64,000 bases of DNA, taken from NCBI GenBank assembly GCA_028641055.1, contig CM054058.1:234587551-234651550 (forward strand). Direction: 5' to 3'. Source of the DNA: Alopecurus myosuroides. Its lineage: Eukaryota > Streptophyta > Magnoliopsida > Poales > Poaceae. The position numbers and the translations under genes are program-made. Each line of letters opens with the position of its first letter. Position 1 is the first letter of the stretch. The notes beneath the pieces are model-generated. The model was not told the DNA's origin. It searched no databases and saw only the letters and a list, made by a program, of their open reading frames with translations. Shown piece after piece: positions 1 to 10,460 of this stretch.

Positions 1-2642
1 GCAAGTTCACACAACTTATACATGCTAGAAAACAATATTGCAACACAAAAATATCATCACACAAATTAATTAACTAAAATGCCAAAATGGCAGAAACAGG
101 TGAAACAAAGATCTGTCCACCAAATTTTCTAGGATGCTCTAAAAATTAAACCCTTCTAGGTTTGGATAGTCCTAAACATATACAAGACCATCCAATTTGG
201 TTTGCATCAAAATTCATCTTTAATTAATTTATAAAAATCACCAAAGTGCTCTCTGGTGTTTTACCAAATTGCATGCCATTTCAAAAATATTAGGAATTTG
301 GAAGCAAGGTTAATTGATCCTGTTAGGAAATTTCAAGGGCTTTCCAATGCAATTGGCCTCACTTCATTCTGAGTTGTCAAATAAAAATGGTGCTCATTTT
401 GGTGTTTCTGGTACCTGTTGCCAAATCATTTTTAATTTCAAAAATGTTCATCCAAAAGTAGATCTACAAGTTGGAGGTGGTTCATATTTTGTTGCTTTAC
501 ATCTGTGAATTTTGGTTTGGTAAAATTCATCTTTTAAGTTGGTTTTTAGAGCCAAAAGCAAACAGGTCACAATCTGTCAAAAATAAATGGAAAAGAAACA
601 AGACTTGGGCCAGATCTGCCAAATGGGCCGGCCAGGTCAATTCTCACCGCGAGTGGATCTACCCCGAGCCGCTGACTCGCGGGCCAGCCGCCACGCGGGC
701 AGCCACGCGGGCGAGCGCTGGGGCCACCGGCCGGTTTGACTGCATCCACGCGGGGTCAAGGGATGACGCGAGCGTGACCTCGCCGTGATGTCACTCGCCG
801 GCGGGAGACAACTCCGGCGAACTCGATCCGGCGATTTCGGATGCCATTTCGCAAAAATAAAAATACCAAAACGCTTCTCTCATCGAGGGCTACCGAACAG
901 AGGTGGGCTCGCTTCCGGGGAGACGCCGGAAGGCAATCGGCGACGACGGCGACGCGACGGCCGGAAAGGAGCACGGCGCCGCCACGCTCTAGAGGGAGAG
1001 GGAGAGGGGAAAGAGTACGGCGGGGAGCGCCTTCTCACCATGAGCTCGAGGAGACGCTCGGAGAAGGAGGAGGAAGCTCGTGGCGGCCGGAATCCGTCGC
1101 CGGAGCTCGTCGGGCTCGGAGAAGGGAACGGGATGGCGCGGGCGCCACGACGTGTTTCGGCCCGATTCCTTGTGCACCGAGCACCACCACGACAAGGCGG
1201 AGCCAATGGTACACACGGTTGCCGACGGCGAGGTCTCGATAGGCCGAATCGACGGTGAGGCAAAACTAGGGTTTCGGTTTGTTCCTTTTTTGAAGAGAGA
1301 GAGAGGGAGAGCTCTAGGGGGGAGAGAGGGAGCAAGCAGGGGACACTAGCACATGGGGGGGCCTCTTTATCCTCGAGGAAACCTTCTACTCGAAGGCAAT
1401 GGCTAGGTGTGCTGTTTGCTACAGAGAGCTAGAGGTAGCAGATGACTCAGATTTCATTTTGGTCCCTGGGAAATTACAAGTAGGTCCTTCTCTTCTCTGA
1501 AAATGGATGTTTTCCCTAAGCAAACAAAGTCAAAATTTGAAATCCTTTTGCCCAAAATTCTTATTAGTTGAGATGTACAACATATATGAAAATTAGATCA
1601 ATTGGATAAACTTTGTAATTCAAAGTTGTTCAAATTTGAATTCTTACATAAATGGACATTGAATTTATTAACCTACTTAGGAGCTTCCAAAAATGATAAT
1701 TTTTGGCACACATTCCTTATTTGATGTGTCCCTTATGTGGTAGAAAATTCAAGTCATTTTGAGTTACTTCATAGAACAAACTTGTTCAAATTTCAAAAAG
1801 GTGCTGTCAAGAAAACAGGGGTTTTTGGCAACTTAAATTATTCAAAAACTTGTGACCTTTTGGTTTTCATCCTTATTTATGATATAGAGCATGTGGTATT
1901 TATTTCATGGTATTTGGAAAAAGTTTGTAGAACAAACTTGTTCAAAATCCCAATTGTTGCTGTGGAGAAAAACCATGTTTTCAGGACTTTAATGGATTCA
2001 ATTTTTGGTCTCCTCTTGTGTGTGTTCCTTATTTGATATAAGGAAGCAATGGTATTAATTTTAGATCATTTTAAGAAAGTTTCCAATAGTAACTTGTTTT
2101 AGTTTTCTGTTTCTAGAAATATTGGAATTTCTATTTAATAAGGCACTTGGCTTTTCTTTAACAATGCTTTGCCAAAATATTTATGTGACTAGAGATAGCA
2201 AGTCAATGCTCTCCAATACCTTTGTTTTTAAGCTTGCAAGGTTGGAAAAACATTTGATAAGATTTTGGTGAAGCATTTAAGAATGCCTCTTTTTCTGATA
2301 ATCTTTTAGGGAAATTTTATTAAGTGTTTCCTCTTTCTTAATTTAGGTCTTGGAAATAATATTCAACAAATATGGGATTCCTAAGATGGTTTGGAAAACT
2401 CTTTGATCAATATTTACTTTAGAAAATATTGCCAAAGTCATTGGAACAATATGTTGAATATTTTTAGTTTACTGCTTTGCTATCTTATTAAGTTTGTTTT
2501 CAATTTCTTAGCCATGTAAGATTATATAATTAGTTTGTTTGGTTGCACTTAAACAACCACAAACAAACACAACCAAGGTTTATTAGTAAAGCAATTAGCA
2601 AAACAACTGTGTTAACAGGTATTCCAAAATTGGGATGTGACA
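1..2642 (-). mobile_element. LTR fragment of element X (gypsy-like), right end only
   Basis: The stretch ends at 2642 in GGGATGTGACA, which on the minus strand is TGTCACATCCC, a common start of long grass gypsy LTRs. Immediately right of it the reverse transcriptase frame of E1 is cut off, so this is an insertion or recombination boundary. Positions 640-1350 are GC-rich and CpG-rich, while the rest is AT-rich. On the minus strand a GATAAAG box near 1367, a CT-rich leader near 1280-1340 and AAACCCTAG near 1265 suggest that U3 runs from 2642 down to about 1370. The left LTR end and any coding part lie outside the window. I see no credible protein: the open frames at 756-1349 overlap on both strands and follow GC content. 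Family unassigned. Confidence 0.6.
1700..2100. repeat. Degenerate ~158-bp direct repeat within X
   Basis: The phrase AGAACAAACTTGTTCAAA occurs near 1772 and again near 1930. Each copy is followed by a stretch with CCTTATTTGATATA or similar and a TGGTATT box at the same offset. A weaker earlier copy starts near 1700 (ATTCCTTATTTGATGTG). This is a degenerate tandem duplication in the U3-like half of the LTR. Confidence 0.5.
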
Positions 2643-3661
2643 GTGGAGATCTTTATATCGCGGATGAACTTCGCTGCGAGTAATCTGTTCACTTCTTCTC
2701 CAAGTGCTTTATGCTTTGGCCCTGAAAACCGTCGGGTTGTCTGCTTGATAGGCTTGGCGTCTTTGTAAACTTCAAGTGAGTGCTCAGAGAACTCCATGGG
2801 TATCCCTGGCATATCTGAAGGCTGCCAGGCAAAAATTTCTCAGTACTCACGGAGGAGTTCGACGAGCGCGCCTTCCTATTTTGGCGAGAGGGTGGTGGAC
2901 ACCATCGCCGTCTTCGTAGGCTCTGTCGGATGCACTTGATGGTTTCGAGTGCTGCTGCTTGCGCTGAACTCGAGCTCTGGGGCGTTCTTTTTGGTGAGAG
3001 GCATCACAGAGTGATCCGTGGTTTTTGCTATCTCTTCCAGCTCCTCCTGCATTCCGAAGGATTTGGCGATCTCGTTGAACTCGATGTTGCATTTATTGGA
3101 TTTTTGTAAATCGCCGTCGATGGTGATGGTGCCATGTTCCCCAGGTAGCTTGAGCTTCAGGTAGGCGTAGTGTGGTACTGCCATGAATCTGGCGAATGCT
3201 GTTCGACCAAGAATAGCGTGGTACTATGAGGGCCAGTCGACTACTTTGAAGTCGAGGAATTCTCATCTGTAATTGATTCGGTTGCCGAGCACCACCTCCA
3301 AGTTGATTGTTTTGAGTGAACGGACTGCCTTCCCTGGTACTATCCCATGAAAAGATGTCTCTGGTTCCGCGAGTCCGTCCAGGTTCTTGTTCATCCTACG
3401 GAGTGTGTCCGCGTAAATGATGTTGATCCCGCTGCCTCTGTCCATGAACACTCGGGCAAGTTCATAGTTTCCTATCTGCGCCTGGATGACGAGTGCGACG
3501 TGCCCTCGTCGATAGACTCGGGGGGGGGGGGGGGATGGTCCTCCTTGGAGAAAATTATCGGCTGGTCGGTCATCTTCGGATCCTCGGGTTTGGACGGTGG
3601 GGCCTGGACGGCAATGAATACTTGTCGAGTGTTTGTTTTCTGGTCCCTGCCGGACGGGCAA
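2643..3661 (-). pseudogene. E1 protease and N-terminal reverse transcriptase, truncated
   Basis: The frame 3263-3661 carries a retropepsin-like stretch VFMDRGSGINIIYADTL. Relatives usually read D-G-G-S-G here, so the second residue is altered. The polyprotein continues in 2876-3184 (HYAYLKLKLPG...) and 2643-2812, where EHSLEVYKDAKPIKQTTRR and GEEVNRLLAAKFI are the characteristic first segment of gypsy RT, upstream of the polymerase palm. The frame ends abruptly at 2643, where X begins, so the catalytic YXDD region, RNase H and integrase are absent from the window. A run of about 14 G at 3521-3534 interrupts a proline-rich linker and may account for one frame change. Non-functional. Confidence 0.78.
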
Positions 3662-3677
3662 ACTTTCTGTATCATCC

Positions 3678-5960
3678 CTAATTTTTCTCCGTCAGGTCAA
3701 ATATCACGAACAAGTTTGCGGCGGGTGGCGCTGATAGTGCGGCTAGCACCGTGTTTTGGTTTCCTGGTGGAGGTAGGGCTTGCGGCGGGTGGAATCCTTG
3801 GGTTCCTCCTCCCGGGAGCTGCGGGTAGCCCCGATTGACTGCCGCTCTGTTTTTCTTTGAGAAGGCCTCGTGTATGTCAAGGAACTTTCGGCAATCCTTG
3901 AGAAGGTGTGTTGCCTTAGTTTTGCCAGTGCGCTTATCTGTAAATAGATGTAGCATGCAGTAACCGTCGAGATCCTCCTCGAAAGTTTTATCCTCTGGCT
4001 TCGGCTTCCACTCGCGATTCCCGCGATGCCCTCTGTCGCGATTTCTTGTGAATTCTGTTGCTACTAGTTCTTCCCGATCATCGTGATCGTAATGCTTTCT
4101 CCTTTTCTTTCGACCATGGCGGCCTTCTTCAGGTGCTGGCACAGATGCTTTCTTGTTGCGCACCGAGTCTTCGCGGTTGGCCCATCTGTCGGTTATAGCC
4201 ATCAGTTCTCCAATTGTTTTGGGTGCGGCCCGTCCCAGTTCTTCCTGGAAGGCGGTTCGCCGAGATCCTTTGGCAAAAGCTTCGACTGCAACTTCTTCTG
4301 ATATATTTCCTGCCGTGTTCCTAAGTGTGGTCCATCGCTGGATGTATTCGCGAGTAGACTCGCCAGTTTTATGCTTGCAAGCCCGCAACTCCTCGATGGT
4401 CGCAGGTCTTTTATATGTCGCCTGGAAGTTCTTGCGGAAGTCGAAGGTTAGATCGTCCCATGATCCGTAGCACGCCTTTGGTCTTCCTTCGAGCCAGCTG
4501 CGCGCAGCGCCTACGAGATGTAGGATAAGGTACTGCATAGCTGTGGTCTTTCTCCCACGTTGGCATTTTACTGCCGTGAGGTAATCTGACAACTAGGATT
4601 GCGGCTCTAGCGAACCGTCGTATTTTGGCACCTCCGTAGTGAGCTTAAACCTCTTGGGCATTGGCGCTTCGCGGATGTCGCGAGTAAAGCACAACGCGCC
4701 GCAGGCCTCTTCGAAGGAAGAGGTAGATGGGGAGCGCGTGCGGTTCCTGGCCGCTCGAGCTTTGTCGACTTTGTGCTGAGCGATGTCTGATCGCGCATTG
4801 TACCTAGGCTCGTCGCGATTGACATCTTTCCGCGGCTCCTTGCTGCGGTGTCGCGAGCGGCTGCTGTGACGCCGGGGGCTGCGATCTTGACCCCTCGGGC
4901 TGTCATCGCTGCTGCTCGGGCTATCTACGCGTCATCGAGCTTCTTTTCCTCGCGCGCGATGAGGTGACTTCTCCTTCCTGGGTGATGTGCTCCTATGTCC
5001 GCGGGGTGTTTCCTTGTCTTTTGGTGCAGTCGCTTTCTTGCGGTCATAGGCGGCGAGTCTTGCGGCTGCCATGCCTAACCCTTTCTGGACTTGTCTGTAT
5101 TGCTCCGCGCGGGGGTCGTTTTCCCCTAGTTGGTTTGTCTGCAGATAAGTGGCTGCAGCCAAGACTACGGCGGCTGGAGTCGTCGGGTACACGTTGCCGT
5201 CTTTGTCGACGCGCATAAGAGAGGCTTCGAGTGACCTGCTGATCCCAATCAGGGATTCGTCATCCATTGTCGCGGTTTTTGAGACGTGTATTTTCTCGCG
5301 GGTTGGTTCCCCACCGAGTGCATTTTGGAGAGTGTTGCACGGCGCTAGCTTGATTCATCCGCCAGTTTTTTCCGCTCAGCCAGATCTTTGCGAGCTTCTT
5401 TGATTAATGTCGCCACTTTCACTAGATGGTAGTGGTATGCGGTTAGCTCTTCCTGAGGGGCTCCTTCTTCAATTTGCTTGGATGAGTGCACAACTGCTTT
5501 TGCCTTGAGCCAGGCTGCTCACGACACTTTGATGTGCTCGCGTTCCCTTGCGCTTTCTTCCGTCTCTTTGGGTGGGTCAGTCGACCCTGCCATGCAGAGC
5601 TGAGCCAGATATGGCCCGTGAGTCTTAGGCGTAGATTGGAAAGCTTCCCCAACCCGAGAAGGTTCTTCCGCGGAGATGGTGTGTAAGTTGCGAGTGTTCG
5701 GGCGGATGGAATCGCCGCCTTTCGCTAGGTCGCGACTCGCGTAGTTAAGTGCTTCAGGTTTTTAGACTGACTCAGAGTCCGATCCTTCGAGATCGGTTTT
5801 TCCGGGGAAGCGCGTGATCCCTTCCTTGTTGGTGTAGAACTTGAAGCTTCCAAACGTCAGGGTGACGCTTTTCTCCAGGTTGCAGAACGCCGGGCGCGAT
5901 TCCGGCGAGTGGGGCGCGATGATGGCTGACCCGATTCGGATCGGATTGGTTGGAGTCGAG
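3678..5960 (-). pseudogene. E1 gag (nucleocapsid polyprotein), frameshifted
   Basis: This is the structural Gag of a gypsy element, which forms the cytoplasmic particle that packages element RNA. The best frame is 3678-4592 (304 residues), with the retrotransposon gag core around LVGAARSWLEGRP, FRKNFQATYKRP and REYIQRWTTLRN, then a basic tail and GYCMLHLFTDKRTGKTKATH. The upstream parts lie in other frames: 4607-4906 (RS/SR-rich) and 4932-5267 (starting MDDESLIGISRSLEASLM). The N-terminal leader at about 5760-5960 contains PHSPESRPAF. At least two frame changes and the loss of a continuous start make it non-functional as read. N carries the same gag with its own breaks. Confidence 0.8.
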
Positions 5961-6047
5961 ATTCCAGGGCTCCAACTGAATTTCGGCGACGATGAGGCCG
6001 AAGATGCCGCAGATCCAGCGCCCGCCGTTCCCACAGACGACGCCAAT

Positions 6048-6537
6048 TGTCGAATATGCATCTCAACAAGTCCCTCGGGTGAACCGATAGGGTTTCGAGT
6101 AAGAGAACGAGTAGGCGCTGGTGACAATCGTCGGCTAACAGGGGGAAAATTTACCCAGGTTCGGGGCCCTCGTAGAGGTAAAACCCTTACTCCTGCTTCT
6201 GTCGATCTGTATTAGCTCAATAGATCGGTTACAGTGGGGGTGCTCAAGTCAAGAGTAGATCTCAATCTCAAGGCTTAGGTGGTGCGGTATTGCTTGGTCC
6301 CCATCCCGGTGGTTCTCCTGACTTTATATAGGTAGCCAGGTCTCAAACCGTCACCGGGAGGGATACAAACCCTAACCTAAAGTCGGTTACAGGTTTCCTT
6401 TCTTAACCCACAAGGCTCTGCGGGTGGGCCTTGATTGGGCCTTCTAGAACTGTCCACGACGTTTCTCTTGGAGCTTGGGTCTTGGGCGTTGGACCGGGTA
6501 GGCTCACCCGATAGGTCTAGGATCCATCCCTTCGTCA
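6048..6537 (-). repeat. E1 5' LTR (490 bp)
   Basis: On the plus strand it reads TGTCGAAT...CGTCA, matching the N LTRs at 31242-31730 and 39378-39864. A TATATAAAG box is present on the minus strand at 6322-6330, placing transcription towards gag. The bases just inside, at 6025-6047, read on the minus strand as TTGGCGTCGTCTGTGGGA, the presumed primer-binding site. It differs at two or more bases from the same site in N. Confidence 0.88.
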
Positions 6538-7232
6538 ATTGTAAAGAAGATTTTGAAATTTTAAAGAAGGCTTTAATATCTGCCCCTATTGTTCACCCCC
6601 CTGATTGGAATTTACCGTTTGAAATTATGTGTGATGCTAGTGCTTATGCTGTAGGTGTTGTTCTTGGACAACGGGTAGATAAGAAGTTAAATGTTATTCA
6701 TTATGCTAGTAAAACTCTTGATGCTGCTCAAAAGAATTATGCTACCACTGAGAAAGAGTTCCTAGCTGTAGTTTTTGCTTGTGATAAATTTAGGCAGTAT
6801 ATTGTTGATTCTAAAGTTACTATTCATACTGATCATGTTGCTATTAAGTACCTTATGGAAAAGAAAGATGCTAAGCCTAGGCTTATTAGATGGGTGCTTC
6901 TTTTACAAGAGTTTGATTTACATATTGTGGATAGGAAGGGTGCTGAAAATCCTGTTGCTGATAATGTGTCTAGATTAGAAAATATCTCTGATGTCCCTAT
7001 TCCTGTTAATGATAGTTTTCCTAATGAACAGTTAGCTGCAATAAAAGTGAGCTCTCAAGAGAGTCCATGGTATGCTGATTTTTCTAACTTTATTGTTTCC
7101 AAGTATTTGCCTCCTACCTTTACAGCTCAGCAAAGAAGAAAATTCTTCTATGATTTGAGGCATTATTTTTGGGATGACCCACACTTATATAAAGAAGGTG
7201 TTGATGGTATTATGCGAAGATGTGTTCCTTAA
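6538..7232 (+). pseudogene. A: RT-RNase H connection and RNase H domain
   Basis: The frame opens at the E1 junction with [18 protein letters not shown], the linker between polymerase and RNase H in gypsy Pol. The RNase H fold follows: [18 protein letters not shown] (first catalytic Asp), [20 protein letters not shown] (catalytic Glu), [16 protein letters not shown] (catalytic Asp) and [14 protein letters not shown]. It would degrade the RNA strand of the RNA-DNA hybrid in the particle. The apparent start at 6435 lies inside the E1 LTR and is an artefact. The frame ends in TAA at 7230-7232, followed at once by [11 protein letters not shown]. Relatives have a Glu codon here, so this is a single-base nonsense change. 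Confidence 0.85.
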
Positions 7233-8629
7233 AATGAACAACAAGAGATATTGAGAAAATGTCATAGTAGTGCCTATGGAGGACATCACGCTGGAGATAG
7301 AACTGCACATAAGGTTCTACAATCAGGTTTTTATTGGCCTACTCTCTTTAAAGATGCTAGAAAGTTTGTTTTATCTTGTGATAAATGTCAAAGGGTTGGA
7401 AATATTTCTAGACGTAATGAAATGCCTATGAATTATTCTCTTGTTATTGAAACGTTTGATTGTTGGGGTTTTGACTTTATGGATCCTTTCCCCCCTTCAA
7501 AATGCTACACTCATATTCTTGTTGCTGATGGTTATGTTACTAAATGGGTAGAAGCTATACCTACTAAAAGTGCTGAGGGTGAAACGTCATTAAAAATTCT
7601 TAAATACATTATTTTCCCTAGGTTTGGTGTGCCTAGATTTCTTATGACTGATGGGGGTTCCCATTTTATTCATGGTGGTTTTAGAAAGACTCATGCTAAA
7701 TATGATGTTAATCATAGAATTGCCTCACCCTATCATCCTCAAACTAGTGGGCAAGTAGAATTATCAAATAGAGAGATCAAATCTATCTTGCAAAATACTG
7801 TTAACAAATCTAGAAAAAATTGGGCTAAGAAATTAAATGATGCTCTGTGGGCTTATAGAACTGCTTATAAAAATCCCATGGGCATGTCTCCTTATAAAAT
7901 TATAAAATAGAGAGATCAAATAGGGGGCAAGTAGAATTATCAAATAGTGGGCAAGTAGAATTATCAAATAGTGGGCAAGTAGAATTATCAAATAGAGAGA
8001 TCAAATCTATCTTGCAAAAGACTGTTAACAAATCTAGAAAAAATTGGGCTAAGAAATTAAATGATGCTCTGTGGGCTTATAGAACTTCTTATAAAAATCC
8101 CATGGGCATGTCTCCTTATAAAATGGTTTATGGAAAATCTTGTCACTTGCCCCTAGAATTAGAACACAAAGCTTACTGTACAGTGAGAGAGCTAAATAGA
8201 GATTTTAAACTTGCTGGTGAGAAAAGGTTGCTTAACTTAAGTTATTTAGATGAATGGAGAAGTGAAGCATATGAAAATGCTAATCTTTTTAAAGAGATAG
8301 TTAAAAGGTGGCACGATAAGAGAATTATTAAAAGAGAATTTCATGTTGGTGAGAAAGTGCTATTGTATAGATCTTGTCTCAGATTTTTTGCAGGAAAATT
8401 ACTCTCGAAAGGGGAAAGACCTTTTGTTATCGAAGAGGTATATCGTCCGGGGGCGATTAAAATTGTTTCCCTTGAAGACAACTCTTCACAAGTGGTGAAT
8501 GGCCAAAGACTCAAGCATTATATTTTCGGAGATCCTTATAATGAAAATGTTGATTGTATTCGAGCCATGATTCCGGTGGAAATTATTAAGAAGCATATTT
8601 CAGAAACTGGAGAGTCAGTTTTCGAATAG
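7233..8629 (+). pseudogene. A: integrase, broken by an internal duplication
   Basis: Integrase inserts the cDNA into the host genome. The zinc-binding HHCC domain is visible as [13 protein letters not shown]...CDKCQRVGN. The catalytic core follows, with GFDFMDPF (first Asp), [10 protein letters not shown] (second Asp) and [17 protein letters not shown] (Glu). At about 7900 the frame stops, and a stretch of its own 3' core is repeated from 7923 (see the separate repeat). A second frame, 8012-8629, resumes with [19 protein letters not shown] and reaches the natural end: YGKSCHLPLELEHKAYW-like motif, GEKVLLYRSCLRFF and RPFVIEEVY. The intact length would be about 400 residues. The duplication and stops make it inactive. 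Confidence 0.85.
7747..8133 (+). repeat. Duplication in A integrase with 24-bp tandem units
   Basis: A 24-bp unit, GTGGGCAAGTAGAATTATCAAATA, occurs once at 7747-7770 and three times in tandem at 7923-7946 (first base changes), 7947-7970 and 7971-7994. The sequence that follows the unit at 7771 is repeated from 7995, an offset of 224 bp, through about 8133 with few differences. The second GAGAGATC at 7910-7917 marks the switch point. Confidence 0.9.
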
Positions 8630-8887
8630 GTATCAGTTTTGGTAAGAAAACTTTCGCGAAACATCTTCCAACTTTTATTTTTACTGTTTTCAGAAAATAT
8701 GAAAAATTATGACCCCGAAACGAGAGGGAGGGGGATCCCGGAGGATCCACACCATGGGGTGGCGCGGGCCCATCCCTGGCCGTGCCAGCCCATGGTGTGG
8801 GCGCCCCGGAGCCCCTCTCCGACTCTTTTTTGACCTGGACTTTCCTTTCGTTATGAAACTTTTAGCTATATAACCCCCCGGACCCCC

Positions 8888-10460
8888 TGCTATGTGTTGT
8901 TGGGAACCCCAAGAGGAGGGTGTGATGAGCACAGCGGTAGGAGTTTTCCCCTTAGTTAAGAACCAGGGTTATCAATCTAGTAGGAGAAAGAGAATCTTTG
9001 GAAGGTTGATGCCACTGACGGTGGTGCTGGCGCTTCACCGGTGTCAGCAACAACGTGGAATCTGCACACAACACAACCAAATTACTTTGCCCCAGCGGTA
9101 CAGTGAGGTTGTCAATCTCACCGGTCTTGCTGAAAACAAAGATTAGACATATAGTGTGGAAAACAATGTATGCTTGCAGTAAGTAAAGAAAGCAGGAAAA
9201 TGTTGTGGTTTGTTTAACAGTGTGGAAAAAATGGACCGTGGTTCATAGTTTCACTAGTGGTGTCTCTCCATAAAAGATAGCATGCTGGGTGAACAAATTA
9301 CAGCTGGGCAATTGACAAATAGAGGTTGCACCGTAGTGCACTATATGACATGAAGATTACTATGATATTTAGTGCGGGCATTACAACAAGATACATAGAC
9401 CTACATCCATCTGCATCTATGACTAATAATCCACCCTCAGGTTATCATCCAAACCCCCTTAGGTATTAAGTTGCAAGCAACAGATAATTGCATTAAACAA
9501 AGTGTGTAATGTAAGCAATGATTATGCACGTGGGCACTCTCACCGCCGTTTTCTCCCTAATGGCAACAACACATCCCCACTTCACGTTTCTGTCACTCGA
9601 GCAAGGCAACAAGGAGACATGAACCCACTATCAAGCATAAATACTCGCTCTTGGAGTCACTAGCAACTACTTGGCTAGAGCAACCACTAGCAACGGAAAG
9701 CATGCAAGATCACAAATAACATATGCAAATAAAGACTATAATCAACTTGGCATAAGGTCAATATTCATCGGATCACAGCAAACACGGCATATAGAATTAC
9801 ATAATATCAATCTCGATCATGATAGGCAGCTCACGAGATCTAAACATGGAGGCATATGAGGAGAAGACAACCATCTAGCTACCCTACGAACCCGTAGTCC
9901 AAGGATGAACTACTCACGCTTCACTCCGGAGGCATGCATGGTGATGTAGAAGCCTCCGGTGATGATTTCCTCTCCGGCAGGGTACCGGAAAACAGCTTCA
10001 GGACCCCCCTGATCTGGGGTTGACGGTGACGGCGGCTGCGGAACTTTCTCGGGGATTTTGATCAGGTGTCTAGGGTTTTCCATCTAGGGGGCTTAAATAG
10101 GCGAAAGGGCAAAGGCGGTGGAGGACAGGGGGGCCCACACCCATAGCTGTCGCGGCCAGGGGGCGCAACCCTATGGTGTGGCCCCCCTGTTGCCCCTCTT
10201 CGACTCCTCTTTGGTGTTATGGATGCTTCGGGGAAAATAGGAACTTCGGGCTTTGTGGGGTCCAATTCCGAGAATGTTTGCAGAACAACTTTTCTGAAAC
10301 CAAAAACAGCAGAAAACAAGGAACTGGCACTTGGCATCTTGTTAATAGGTTAGTCCCGAAAAACGTATAAAAATGCTATAAATAAGGGAGAAAACAAGTA
10401 GCAATTGGCAAAATATGATCATGGAGCATCAGAAATTATAGATACGTTGGAGACGTATCA
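8888..10460 (-). repeat. B 3' LTR
   Basis: Plus-strand ends are TGCTATGTG...GACGTATCA; on the minus strand it starts TGATACGTCTCC. It is co-linear with 14630-16203 with scattered substitutions. It contains the GC-rich palindromic module at 10130-10200 and, on the minus strand just past it, GCCCTTTCGCCTATTTAAG, a likely TATA region. Small ORFs inside (8892-9146, 9671-9859, 10062-10337) recur at the same places in the other LTR and have no protein character. Confidence 0.9.

Larger units (their letters stand above)
2643..6537 (-). mobile_element. E1: truncated Ty3/gypsy (Tat-like) retrotransposon
   Basis: Read on the minus strand the order is LTR (6537-6048), leader, gag, protease and start of reverse transcriptase, which is cut at 2643 by X. 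It is the same family as N: the LTRs align from end to end, and the gag leader shares the phrase PHSPESRPAF. E1 still has protease and RT, so it represents the autonomous partner of N. On its right it is joined to the RNase H frame of A, and the five bases after its LTR (ATTGT, 6538-6542) would be the target duplication. The left copy is not in view. Confidence 0.85.
6538..8887 (+). mobile_element. A (left part): Athila-like gypsy element, pol region
   Basis: Element A is read on the plus strand. Its 5' LTR, gag, protease and RT palm are not in view, because E1 is inserted at 6537/6538 inside the RT-RNase H hinge. The rest of pol runs to 8629. After 8630-8887, B interrupts A at a CCCCC site, and A resumes at 16204 with a third ORF, noncoding DNA, a polypurine tract and the 3' LTR. 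Removing B and one CCCCC restores a continuous GGACCCCCGAGGTCC. Positions 8630-8887 are untranslated and include one copy of the GC-rich palindromic module (8745-8805). Confidence 0.85.

Noticed and set aside
756..1349. Several long overlapping frames on both strands in the GC-rich part of X
   Set aside because: They coexist on both strands, are Arg/Gly/Pro-rich and lack domains; stop codons are rare because of GC content. The region lies inside an LTR.
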